From NCBI GenBank assembly GCA_050186725.1, contig JBFWYG010000015.1:1-64000 (forward strand): DNA of 64,000 nt, in the 5' to 3' direction. A program made the position numbers and the translations under genes. Under the pieces are notes generated by a model. That model made no database searches. It worked only from the letters and a program-made list of their open reading frames with translations, and had not been told where the DNA came from. Origin of the DNA: JADJYF01 sp050186725 (lineage in GTDB: Bacteria > Pseudomonadota > Gammaproteobacteria > Ga0077536). Of the stretch, positions 42,255-50,439 are shown in pieces; within the stretch, counting starts at the first letter, position 1, and every line of letters begins with the position of its first letter.

Positions 42255-42803
42255 ATGGGACATCGCCTGTCCAAGATCTACACCCGCACCGGCGATGACG
42301 GCACCACGGGCCTCGGCGACGGTTCGCGCGTCGCCAAGACCGACGCCCGTATGCACGCCATCGGCGAGGTCGACGAACTGAACTGCAACTTGGGCCTGTT
42401 GTTGTCCGAGCCGCTGCGCGCCGGCCTGCACGCGCTCCTGCTGGACGTGCAGCACGACCTGTTCGATCTCGGCGGCGAGCTGTCCATTCCGGGCAGCACC
42501 TTCATCGCGGCCGAGGCCGTGACCAAGCTCGAAAACGCCATCGACCTCTACAACGAAGAACTGCCGCCGTTGAAGGAGTTCATCCTGCCGGGCGGCAGCC
42601 GCGCGGCGGCGGTGTGCCACCTGGCCCGCGCGGTGTGCCGGCGCACCGAACGCGCCGTGCTGGGCCTCGCCGCCGAGGCGCCGGTCAATGCCGATACCCT
42701 GAACTTCCTGAACCGCCTGTCCGACCTGCTGTTCGTCGCCGCGCGCATCCTGGCCCGCGACTCGGGCGCGGGCGAGGTGATGTGGCAGCGGAAACGAGGC
42801 TAG
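42255..42803 (+). CDS. cob(I)alamin adenosyltransferase, PduO type
   Basis: A 182-residue enzyme that adenosylates cob(I)alamin to coenzyme B12. The N-terminal IYTRTGDDGTTGLGDGSR is the ATP-binding signature of the PduO family, with GEVDELNCNLGLLL and the C-terminal RRTERAVLGLAAEAPVNADTLNFLNRLSDLLFVAAR. The start at 42255 is chosen because GGAG lies eight bases upstream; an ATG at 42237 is in frame without a ribosome site. It is divergent from the GT2 gene. MetH in this window uses methylcobalamin, so the two share a cofactor pool. Confidence 0.92.
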   Translation: MGHRLSKIYTRTGDDGTTGLGDGSRVAKTDARMHAIGEVDELNCNLGLLLSEPLRAGLHALLLDVQHDLFDLGGELSIPGSTFIAAEAVTKLENAIDLYNEELPPLKEFILPGGSRAAAVCHLARAVCRRTERAVLGLAAEAPVNADTLNFLNRLSDLLFVAARILARDSGAGEVMWQRKRG

Positions 42804-42824
42804 CGCCGCGTCCTGCCTGCACCC

Positions 42825-42850
42825 TGTAGGGCGGACTTCAGTCCGCCATT
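42825..42850 (+). repeat. single copy of the dispersed palindromic repeat
   Basis: Lone copy of the family described at 15500-15618, with core GGCGGACTTCAGTCCGCC preceded by TGTAGG and followed by ATT. It lies 21 bases after the adenosyltransferase stop, where it may serve as a terminator. The remaining bases up to thrH hold a TAGACT hexamer (42922-42927) and an eight-base T run, a possible promoter region but without a clear -35. Confidence 0.85.
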
Positions 42851-42980
42851 CATTCCAGAGCCTGCCTGAGGGGGCAGACCTCGCCGGGCTGATGGCGCCC
42901 CATACGCCACCGCAGGTCTGCTAGACTCCCGCTCCTTTTTTTTCACCGGGCCAGCCCGTCGCGCGAGGATTTCCCATTCC

Positions 42981-43583
42981 ATGAAAGTTGCATGCATCGA
43001 TTTCGAAGGCGTCCTGGTCCCGGAGATCTGGGTCAGCCTGGCCGAGCGCACGGGCATCGAAGAACTGCGCGTCACGACCCGCGACATTCCCGATTACGAC
43101 GAACTGATGGATCTCCGCCTGCGCATCATGCGCGAGCGCGGCCTGCGCTACAGCGACATCCAGGCCGCCGCCGGCGCGCTGGATCCGCTGCCGGGCGCGC
43201 CGGAGTTCCTCACCTGGCTGCGCTCCAACTACCAGGTGGCGATCATCTCCGACACGTTCCATGAGCTCGCCGCGCCGCTGGTCGCCAAGCTGCACTACCC
43301 GATGATTCTCTGCCATCGGCTGAACATCGACGCCGACGGCCACGTGGTCGGCTACACCTTGCGCCAGGCCGATCCGAAGCGCCACGCGGTGCAGGCCTTC
43401 CAGGGGCTGCACTACCAGGTGGTCGCGACCGGCGACTCCTACAACGACATCTCCATGCTGCGCCAGGCCAATGCCGGCTTCCTGTTCCAGCCCTCGGAGA
43501 AGGTCACCCGCGACCACCCGGATCTGCCGGTGGCCACCACCTACGCGGAACTGCGCGCGAAGTTCGCCGAGCACCTCGACTGA
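42981..43583 (+). CDS. thrH: phosphoserine phosphatase/homoserine phosphotransferase ThrH
   Basis: A 200-residue HAD-superfamily enzyme closely matching Pseudomonas ThrH in pattern: CIDFEGVLVPEIWVSLAE (nucleophile Asp, here within DFEGV), TTRDIPDYDELM, ISDTFHELAAPL, and TGDSYNDISMLRQANAGFLF with the catalytic Asp pair. ThrH dephosphorylates phosphoserine and can transfer phosphate to homoserine. The Asp-x-Glu form of motif I (instead of DxD) is a feature of this subgroup. It ends seven bases from the convergent gluQ stop. Confidence 0.93.
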   Translation: MKVACIDFEGVLVPEIWVSLAERTGIEELRVTTRDIPDYDELMDLRLRIMRERGLRYSDIQAAAGALDPLPGAPEFLTWLRSNYQVAIISDTFHELAAPLVAKLHYPMILCHRLNIDADGHVVGYTLRQADPKRHAVQAFQGLHYQVVATGDSYNDISMLRQANAGFLFQPSEKVTRDHPDLPVATTYAELRAKFAEHLD

Positions 43584-43590
43584 GTCGCAC

Positions 43591-44478
43591 TCAGGCCGCG
43601 AACGCGTAGGGGCGCGGCGCGGGATCGAGCGCGGCCAGCCGCCAGCGGGGCAGGGCCCAGGCGAGCAAAGCGGGGCAGGCCTCGCCGCGCAGCGCGGCCG
43701 GCGGCTCGAGGCCCAGGAAATCCAGCGCCTGCCAGGCGGCCAGCGGCGCCGCCGCCGGCCCGACCGGCGAGGCGTGGGTCTGCTTGCTGAGCTTGTCGCC
43801 CGCGGCATCGAGCACCACCGGCAGGTGGGCATAACGCGGCGTGGGGAGACCGAGCAGGCGCTGCAGCAGCACCTGGCGCGGGGTCGAATCGAGCAGATCG
43901 ACGCCGCGCGTCACCTCGGTGACGCCCTGCCAGGCGTCATCCACCACCACCGCCAGGTGGTAGGCGTACACGCCGTCCGCGCGGCGCAGGACGAAGTCCC
44001 CACTCTCCGCCGCGACGTCCTGACGGTAGGCGCCCTGCACGACGTCATCCAGCCCCACCGGCGCACCGTCGTCCACCCGCAGCCGCCAGGCCACGGGCCC
44101 GGTGGGCGGCGGCAAGCGCTGTCGGCAGGTGCCGGGGTAGGGGCCGCGACCGATCGCCCGCCGGCTGCACCCGCAGGGATAGACCCGACCTGTCGCGCGC
44201 AGGGCTGCAAACGCGGCGGCGTAGGCCGCGCCGCGGCTCGACTGGCGCAGCACCTCGCCGTCCCAGCCGAGCCCCAGGGCCTCCACCGTCGCGAGGATCG
44301 CGGCCTCGGCGCCCGCCACCACGCGCGGCGGGTCCAGGTCGTCGATGCGCAGCAGCCAGCGTCCGCCGCGCGCACGCACGTCCAGCCAGCTCGCGATGGC
44401 CGTCACCACCGAGCCGAAGTGCAGCGGCCCGCTAGGCGTCGGCGCGAAGCGGCCGACGGCCGGCGTCGCTACGCTCAT
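43591..44478 (-). CDS. gluQ: glutamyl-Q tRNA(Asp) synthetase
   Basis: A 295-residue paralogue of glutamyl-tRNA synthetase that lacks the anticodon-binding domain and glutamylates queuosine in tRNA-Asp. Visible: the HIGH-like RFAPTPSGPLHFGSVVTA, the zinc site YPCGCSRRAIGRG followed by YPGTCR, and the KMSKS-like DKLSKQT. The length of about 300 fits GluQ-RS rather than GltX (about 470). The start ATG overlaps the cysZ stop (ATGA). Its presence in an operon with queF, which makes a queuosine precursor, supports the function. Confidence 0.95.
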   Translation of the reverse strand: MSVATPAVGRFAPTPSGPLHFGSVVTAIASWLDVRARGGRWLLRIDDLDPPRVVAGAEAAILATVEALGLGWDGEVLRQSSRGAAYAAAFAALRATGRVYPCGCSRRAIGRGPYPGTCRQRLPPPTGPVAWRLRVDDGAPVGLDDVVQGAYRQDVAAESGDFVLRRADGVYAYHLAVVVDDAWQGVTEVTRGVDLLDSTPRQVLLQRLLGLPTPRYAHLPVVLDAAGDKLSKQTHASPVGPAAAPLAAWQALDFLGLEPPAALRGEACPALLAWALPRWRLAALDPAPRPYAFAA

Positions 44479-45197
44479 CGCTTGAAGCGCTCCACGTACA
44501 TCACCGTCGCGCCCGCCACGCCGACCGGCATGGCGAGGAAATTCAGCACCGGCACCATGGTCATGAGGCTCAGCACCACGCCGAAGCCGAGCGCCATGGC
44601 ACGCGCCTCCCGCAGCCGGGCGACCGCCGCCGGAAACACCTCGCCGTGGTTGCCGAGCGGGCAGTCGAGGTACTCGATGGCCAGCATCCAGGCGCCGAAC
44701 AAGAGCCACAGCGCAGGCGCGAGCAGGTTGAGGCCGGGGATGACGCTCAATACCAGCAAGGGCAGCGCGCGCAGGCCGATGTAGGCGAGCTTGCGCAGCG
44801 CCGCCGCGAAGGCGCGCCCGGCCTCGGCGAAGAGGCTGCGCCAGTCGAAGGGCAGCGGCGCATCGGGCGCGGCGAGGTGACGCTCGACGGCCTCGGCCAG
44901 CAGGCCGTTGAAGGGGCTCGCGATGACGTTCGCCACCAGCGAGAAAGTGAAGAACAGCACGAGCAGCAGCAGCGCGCCGAACACGAGCCAGGCGAGCCAG
45001 GCCAGCCACTCGGGCAGCTCGGGAAAGAGCGCCGCGAGGGCTTGTTCGAACAAGGTCCCGAGCCCCGTCAATGCCGCGCCGAAGACCAGCACGTTGACCA
45101 CCAGAGGCCCGACCACGAAGCGGCGCAGGCCCGGCGCTTTCAGCAGGCGCGCGCCGCGCAGCGCGTAGCCCGCCCCTGCCAGGAAGCCGCCTCTCAA
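44475..45197 (-). CDS. cysZ: CysZ/EI24-family membrane protein
   Basis: A 240-residue polytopic protein of the CysZ/EI24 family, with the N-terminal GYALRGARLLKAPGLRRFVVGPLVVNVLVFG and the C-terminal YLDCPLGNHGEVFP typical of CysZ, which imports sulfate for cysteine synthesis. The start is taken as TTG at 45197 because it gives a TTGA overlap with the queF stop and a normal N-terminus. No ATG or GTG precedes the first membrane helix in this frame. No sulfate-assimilation gene is adjacent. Its position between queF and gluQ may be coincidental or reflect a linked role. Confidence 0.82.
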   Translation of the reverse strand: MRGGFLAGAGYALRGARLLKAPGLRRFVVGPLVVNVLVFGAALTGLGTLFEQALAALFPELPEWLAWLAWLVFGALLLLVLFFTFSLVANVIASPFNGLLAEAVERHLAAPDAPLPFDWRSLFAEAGRAFAAALRKLAYIGLRALPLLVLSVIPGLNLLAPALWLLFGAWMLAIEYLDCPLGNHGEVFPAAVARLREARAMALGFGVVLSLMTMVPVLNFLAMPVGVAGATVMYVERFKR

Positions 45198-45586
45198 GCC
45201 GGCAGCACGGTGGCCGGCCCCGGCGTCCAGCCCGGCTGGCGGTACTCGGCGACGATGGTCGGATAGGTGCCCCCGCGCACGTTGAACGCGGCGGTCAGGC
45301 GCGCGTAGCGCGGCGCGCAGGCCGCGACCACGTCGTCCAGGATGGCGTTGGTCACGGCCTCGTGGAACATGCCCTCGTCGCGGAACGACCAGATGTAGAG
45401 CTTGAGCGACTTCAGTTCCACGCAGCGCGCATCGGCGATGTAGGCGAGCGTCATGTCGGCGAAGTCGGGCTGCCCCGTGACCGGGCACAGGCAGGTGAAT
45501 TCCGGCAGGCGGATGCTGATCAGAAAATCGCGCTCGGGCTTGGGATTGGCGAAGGTGTCGAGTTGCTTGGTGGGCTTGCTGGTCAT
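45194..45586 (-). CDS. queF: preQ0 (7-cyano-7-deazaguanine) reductase, short type
   Basis: A 130-residue NADPH-dependent enzyme that reduces the nitrile of preQ0 to preQ1 for queuosine synthesis. The catalytic Cys and substrate loop are seen in PEFTCLCPVTGQPDFADM, with the Glu and Lys of KSLKLYIWSFRDEGMFHE. This is the short, single-domain type related to B. subtilis QueF, not the longer two-domain form common in many Gammaproteobacteria. It is the first gene of queF-cysZ-gluQ, linking queuosine synthesis with its tRNA glutamylation. Confidence 0.94.
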   Translation of the reverse strand: MTSKPTKQLDTFANPKPERDFLISIRLPEFTCLCPVTGQPDFADMTLAYIADARCVELKSLKLYIWSFRDEGMFHEAVTNAILDDVVAACAPRYARLTAAFNVRGGTYPTIVAEYRQPGWTPGPATVLPA

Positions 45587-45725
45587 GGGCTCGCTGTCGC
45601 GTTCAAGGCTTCTGGAAAGGGCCGCGCGGGAGCCTCTTCCAGGCCCCCCGCCCGGTGTCGTGGGCGAGTCTATTTCGCCATATTTTTCAATAAATTAAAA
45701 CCCCAGCGCCGACGAGGATCGAGCG

Positions 45726-45755
45726 TTGTGCGGCGCGATCCCCATAGAGTAGACT
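45726..45755 (+). promoter_or_regulatory. candidate sigma-70 promoter of smc
   Basis: TTGTGC (45726-45731) and TAGACT (45750-45755) are separated by 18 bases and lie just before the smc ATG at 45764, which would give an almost leaderless message. An AT-rich stretch (about 45670-45700, sequence such as tatttttcaataaattaaaa) precedes it and is exceptional in this GC-rich window. It may act as an UP-element or serve the divergent queF. No stronger candidate is seen between the two genes. Confidence 0.35.
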
Positions 45756-45763
45756 GCGCTCCC

Positions 45764-48700
45764 ATGCGCATTACCCGAATCAAGGTCGCGGGATTCAAAT
45801 CCTTCGTCGACCCAACCACGCTCACCCTGCCGGGCAACCTGACCGGCATCGTCGGTCCGAACGGCTGCGGCAAATCCAACATCATCGACGCCCTGCTGTG
45901 GGTGCTCGGCGAGAGTTCGGCCAAGCACCTGCGTGGCGATTCCATGGTCGACGTCATCTTCAACGGCTCGAACACGCGCAAGCCCGTCGGCCAGGCCATG
46001 GTGGAACTGGTGTTCGACAATTCCGACGGCACCATCGGCGGCCAGTACGCGAGCTTCAGCGAAATCTCCATCAAGCGCGCGGTGAGCCGCGACGGTGTGT
46101 CGACCTATCACCTGAACGGCGCGCGCTGCCGGCGCAAGGACATCACCAATGCCTTCCTCGGCACCGGCATCGGTTCGCGCGGCTACTCGGTGATCGAGCA
46201 GGGCATGATTTCCCGCGTGATCGAGGCCAGGCCCGAGGACCTGCGCGCGTTCCTCGAGGAGGCCGCCGGTATCTCCAAGTACAAGGAGCGTCGGCGCGAG
46301 ACCGAAAATCGCATGGGCCATACCCAGGAGAACATGGCCCGCCTGACCGATATACGCGACGAACTGGAGAAACAGCTCAACCACCTGCAGCGCCAGGCGC
46401 GCGCGGCCGAGCGCTACCAGGAGCTGAAGGCCGAGGAGCGCAAGACCACCGCCCGCGGGCTCGCGGTGCGCTGGCGCGCGATGGACGCCGAACGCAGCCG
46501 CACACTCGAGCAGGTCGAGCGCCAGACCACCGCGCTCGAAGCCGAGATTGCGCGCCTGCGCGAGATCGAGGCGCGCCAGGTGGCGAGCCGCGACGCCCAG
46601 GTCGAGGCGACCGACACCTTCAACCGGCTGCAGACCGACTTCTACGCGAAGAGTGGCGAGATTGCCCGGCTCGAGCAGGCGATCAAGCATGCCGAAGAGC
46701 GCGAACAATCCCTCTCCCAGGACCTGGCCGATGCGGTCACGACGTTGGAGAAACTCACCGCGACCATCGCCCAGGACCGCACCCAGCTGACCGAGGTCGG
46801 CACGCGGCTGACCGAGCTCGAACCGCGCTTCCAGTCCCAGCGTGACGCCGAGCAGGGCGCGTTCGAGGCGGTGCGCGCGGTCGAGGCGGAACTCGACCAG
46901 TGGCAGCACACCTGGGACGCGTTCAACAAGGAGAACACCGAGCTCGCGCAGCGCGAGCACGCCGCGCAGATCCGCCTCGAAGGCCTGCTCGGCAGCATTT
47001 CCGACGCCGACCATCGCGTGCAGGTGCTGCACGGCGAAGCGAGCCGCAACGAGACCGGCGAACTGGTCGGGCAGATCGACAAGCTGCGCGCCGACATCGA
47101 ACAGGGCGACCGGCAGCGCGGCGAGATGACCGAGGCGCGCAACGCGCTGCGCGCCGACCTGGCCCAGGCGCGCACCGCGGTGCAGACCCTCGGCGCGGCG
47201 CTCCACGAGCAGCAGACCCAGCTGCAGCAGGCGCGCGGCCGGCTGGCCTCGCTGCAGGCGCTGCAGGAAGCCGCCTACGGCAACGATCACAAGCTCATCG
47301 AGGCGTTCTGCAAGGCGCGTGGCATCGAGGATCTCAATCGCCTCGCGGCCTTCGTCGAGATCGAACCTGGTTGGGAACGCGCGCTGGAAGCGGCGCTGCG
47401 CATTCCGCTCGGCGCGCTGTGCGGCCCCGAGCTGACTGAGCGCATCCGTCAGAGCGGCGGCTTCGATCGCGCCGCCGCCGGCCTCACCATCATCGACCTC
47501 GCGCCCACCCCGGCGGCCACCCCCGGCCTGGAACACACGCGGCTGCTGGCCAAGATTGAAAGCAAGGTGGACCTCGCGCCGCTGCTCGCCGGGGTGTACT
47601 GCGCGCCCGATGCCGAGGCAGCGCTCGTGCTGCGCGCGCAGCTCGCGCCGGAAGCGGTGGTGGTGACGCCGGACGGCAGCCTGTTCGGCGCCAACTGGGT
47701 ACAGGTCGCCGGCGCGCAGGCCGGCGCCGACACAATCCTCTCCCGCGAACGCGCGATGGGCGAGATCACCACGCGCATCGGCGCCCACGAGGCGGACATC
47801 ACGCGGCTGCGCGCCGACAGCGACGCGGCCCGCGCGCGCATCAAGGACATCGAGCAGGCCGAACACCGGCACACCGAGGAACTCGACCGCGGGGTGCAGA
47901 CCCTGCAGCGCACGCGCTCCGAACTCGCGCGGCTCGAAGCCGAGTTCCAGCGCCGCCAGGCCCGCGCGGCAGACGTCGCCGCCGAGCTCGAGCGTCTCGG
48001 CAAGCTCAGCACCGCGCACCAGGAGAATCTCGCCACGCTGAAGACCGAGCGCGAGGCCGCGGCGCAGGCGCTCTCGATCCACGGCGCGCGCCGCGCCGAG
48101 ATCAGCGACGCGCGCGGCGCGATCCAGACCCGACTCGACGCCGCGCGCACCGAGTGGCGCAACCTGCGCGACGCCGCCCACCAGCTGGAACTGGATTTGC
48201 AGCAGCTGCGCTCGCGGCGCGCGACGCTCGAGGAAGCGATCGCCCGCAATGGCGGCGCGCGGGACGGCGCCGAGCGCCGCCGCGCCGACATCGAATCCGC
48301 CATCACCGCGCACCAGGCGCCGCGCACCGACATGCGCGCGCAGCTCGACATCGCGCTGCGCGACAAGCTGGACGCGGAGAATCGCCTGGCCGAGGCGCGG
48401 CGCGCCCTGGCGGAGCTCGACGCCGAGCTGCACAAGGCCGGTGGCGAACGCGCCGAGGTGGAACAGGCGATCACCGAGCAGCGCCGCCAGCTCGAACAGG
48501 TGCGGCTCGACCAGCGCGCGCTGGAAGTGCGCCTGCAGGAGCTGGTCAGCCGCTTCGAGCAGACCGGCGAGAACCTCGAGGAGACGCTGGCTCTCCTGTC
48601 CGAGGGCGAGAGCGAGGAATCGATCCAGGAGGAGCTGGAGAAGCTTTCCAGCCGCATCGCCCGCCTGGGGCCCATCAACCTCGCGGCCATCGACGAATTC

Positions 48701-49282
48701 AACCAGCTCTCCGAGCGCAAGACCTATCTCGACAGCCAGCACGCCGACCTGACCGAGGCGCTGAGCACGCTGGAAGAAGCGATCCGCAAGATCGACCGCG
48801 AGACCCGCTCGCGCTTCCGCGAGACCTTCGACAAGGTCAACAACGGCATGCAGGCGCTGTTCCCGGTGCTGTTCGGCGGCGGCCATGCCTACCTCGAGCT
48901 GACCGGCGAGGACCTGCTGGAAACCGGCGTGACCGTCATGGCGCGGCCGCCGGGCAAGCGCAACAGCACCATCCACCTCTTGTCCGGCGGTGAGAAGGCG
49001 CTGACCGCGATCTCGTTCATCTTCTCGATCTTCGAGCTGAATCCCGCGCCCTTCTGCCTGCTGGACGAGGTCGACGCGCCGCTCGACGACAACAACGTCA
49101 TCCGCCTGTGCGAGATGCTGCGTTCGATGTCGCGCTCGGTGCAGTTCATGTTCATCACCCACAACAAGATCACCATGGAAATTGCCGAGCAACTGATCGG
49201 CGTGACCATGCAGGAAGCGGGCGTGTCGCGCCTGGTGGCGGTGAACATGGAGGAAGCGGTGCAACTGGCCGCCACCGCCTGA
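45764..49282 (+). CDS. smc: chromosome segregation SMC ATPase
   Basis: A 1172-residue SMC protein of the condensin type. The N-terminal head has Walker A GPNGCGKSN, followed by two long coiled coils on either side of a hinge (about residues 505-660, near the segment YGNDHKLIEAFCKARG). The C-terminal head has signature LLSGGEKALTAISFIFSIF and Walker B FCLLDEVDAPLDDNN. Length is normal. It loads onto chromosomes with ScpA/ScpB; those genes are not here. Followed by zipA after eight bases, the common smc-zipA-ligA order of Gammaproteobacteria such as xanthomonads. Confidence 0.97.
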   Translation: MRITRIKVAGFKSFVDPTTLTLPGNLTGIVGPNGCGKSNIIDALLWVLGESSAKHLRGDSMVDVIFNGSNTRKPVGQAMVELVFDNSDGTIGGQYASFSEISIKRAVSRDGVSTYHLNGARCRRKDITNAFLGTGIGSRGYSVIEQGMISRVIEARPEDLRAFLEEAAGISKYKERRRETENRMGHTQENMARLTDIRDELEKQLNHLQRQARAAERYQELKAEERKTTARGLAVRWRAMDAERSRTLEQVERQTTALEAEIARLREIEARQVASRDAQVEATDTFNRLQTDFYAKSGEIARLEQAIKHAEEREQSLSQDLADAVTTLEKLTATIAQDRTQLTEVGTRLTELEPRFQSQRDAEQGAFEAVRAVEAELDQWQHTWDAFNKENTELAQREHAAQIRLEGLLGSISDADHRVQVLHGEASRNETGELVGQIDKLRADIEQGDRQRGEMTEARNALRADLAQARTAVQTLGAALHEQQTQLQQARGRLASLQALQEAAYGNDHKLIEAFCKARGIEDLNRLAAFVEIEPGWERALEAALRIPLGALCGPELTERIRQSGGFDRAAAGLTIIDLAPTPAATPGLEHTRLLAKIESKVDLAPLLAGVYCAPDAEAALVLRAQLAPEAVVVTPDGSLFGANWVQVAGAQAGADTILSRERAMGEITTRIGAHEADITRLRADSDAARARIKDIEQAEHRHTEELDRGVQTLQRTRSELARLEAEFQRRQARAADVAAELERLGKLSTAHQENLATLKTEREAAAQALSIHGARRAEISDARGAIQTRLDAARTEWRNLRDAAHQLELDLQQLRSRRATLEEAIARNGGARDGAERRRADIESAITAHQAPRTDMRAQLDIALRDKLDAENRLAEARRALAELDAELHKAGGERAEVEQAITEQRRQLEQVRLDQRALEVRLQELVSRFEQTGENLEETLALLSEGESEESIQEELEKLSSRIARLGPINLAAIDEFNQLSERKTYLDSQHADLTEALSTLEEAIRKIDRETRSRFRETFDKVNNGMQALFPVLFGGGHAYLELTGEDLLETGVTVMARPPGKRNSTIHLLSGGEKALTAISFIFSIFELNPAPFCLLDEVDAPLDDNNVIRLCEMLRSMSRSVQFMFITHNKITMEIAEQLIGVTMQEAGVSRLVAVNMEEAVQLAATA

Positions 49283-49290
49283 GACCGGCC

Positions 49291-50439
49291 GTGGCGGAAC
49301 TCTCGCTGCGCACCCTGCTACTGATCATCGGCGCGGTGATCGTGCTGGCGGTCGGCCTGTTCACCGCGTGGAAGCTCAGGCGCGACACGCGCCTCAGCAT
49401 CGACCGCCATCTCGGCCGGGTCGAAGGGCCGGACACCGGCACCCGGCACGCGAGCGACGACGAAGGCGAGCTGCCGCGCATCGGTGGGCGGGGCGAGGGC
49501 TTCGACGAGATCATCGCCGTGCGCACCCTGCCGCCCGACGAAGTGCCGCCGGTCAAGCCGTCGCCGCGCAAGGGCCTGGTGGGCAAGGCGCGCGCGGCGG
49601 CGGAGAGGCTCGCCGCGGAGGCCGAGGCGCAGCGCATCGCGGCGCTGACCCCGCCGGACACGCCGCCGGTGTTCACCGCGCTGCCGGACCTGGAACCCGA
49701 TCCGGCCCCCGTCTTCGCGACGCAAGCGAGTGCGCCGTCGCCGCCCACGCCGGCGGAAGCGCCCCCGCCGGTGGCGCTCGAGCCCGAGCCACCCGTGGCT
49801 CGGCTGGAACTGCCGGGCAGGGTGGTGCTGCCGCCGCAGGACCAGGCCCTTGCCGACCTGCCGGCGGTGCGCAACGACGTCGCACCGCCTCCCGAGCAGA
49901 GCAATGCGCGCAAGCGCCTCGACCAGCTTGATCTCTTCGGCGATCCGCCGCCGACGCCGGTGCAGGACCCGCCCGCGGTCAAGCGCCGCACCTATCGTGA
50001 ACCGCCCAAGGAGCCGGAGAACGGCCTCATCACGCTCTACGTGCGCGCCCACGACGGCCAGCAATTCAGCGGCACGACGCTGGTGAAGGCGCTGAACGCG
50101 GTCGGCCTGCAGCATGGTGACATGGCCATCTTTCACCACTATGGCGCGGGCGAGCTCAAGTGCAAGACGCCGGTGTTCAGCGCCGCCAACATGTTCGAAC
50201 CCGGCACCTTCGACCTGCGACGCATCGAGGCCTTCCGCACCGCGGGGGTCGCGCTGTTCCTGCAGCTGCCGGGCCCGCTGGATGGTCCGGTGGCGTTTGA
50301 GCTGCTGCTCAACACCGCGCAACGCCTGACCGAGCTGACCGGCGGCGAGCTCTACGCCGATCCCAAGAGCGCGCTCGACCCGCCGTCCATCGCGCGGCTG
50401 CGCAAGCGCGCGGCGAGCTTCGGCCATGCCCGCGCCTGA
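49291..50439 (+). CDS. zipA: cell-division protein ZipA
   Basis: A 382-residue inner-membrane protein that tethers FtsZ. One N-terminal helix (about residues 4-29: LSLRTLLLIIGAVIVLAVG) is followed by a long proline- and alanine-rich linker (about 30-245) and a C-terminal FtsZ-binding domain (about 250-375, ENGLITLYVRAHDGQQFSG, IFHHYGAGELKCKTPVFSAANMF). The start is GTG, eight bases after smc. ZipA is restricted to Gammaproteobacteria, which supports the lineage call. It overlaps ligA by 14 bases. Confidence 0.93.
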   Translation: MAELSLRTLLLIIGAVIVLAVGLFTAWKLRRDTRLSIDRHLGRVEGPDTGTRHASDDEGELPRIGGRGEGFDEIIAVRTLPPDEVPPVKPSPRKGLVGKARAAAERLAAEAEAQRIAALTPPDTPPVFTALPDLEPDPAPVFATQASAPSPPTPAEAPPPVALEPEPPVARLELPGRVVLPPQDQALADLPAVRNDVAPPPEQSNARKRLDQLDLFGDPPPTPVQDPPAVKRRTYREPPKEPENGLITLYVRAHDGQQFSGTTLVKALNAVGLQHGDMAIFHHYGAGELKCKTPVFSAANMFEPGTFDLRRIEAFRTAGVALFLQLPGPLDGPVAFELLLNTAQRLTELTGGELYADPKSALDPPSIARLRKRAASFGHARA

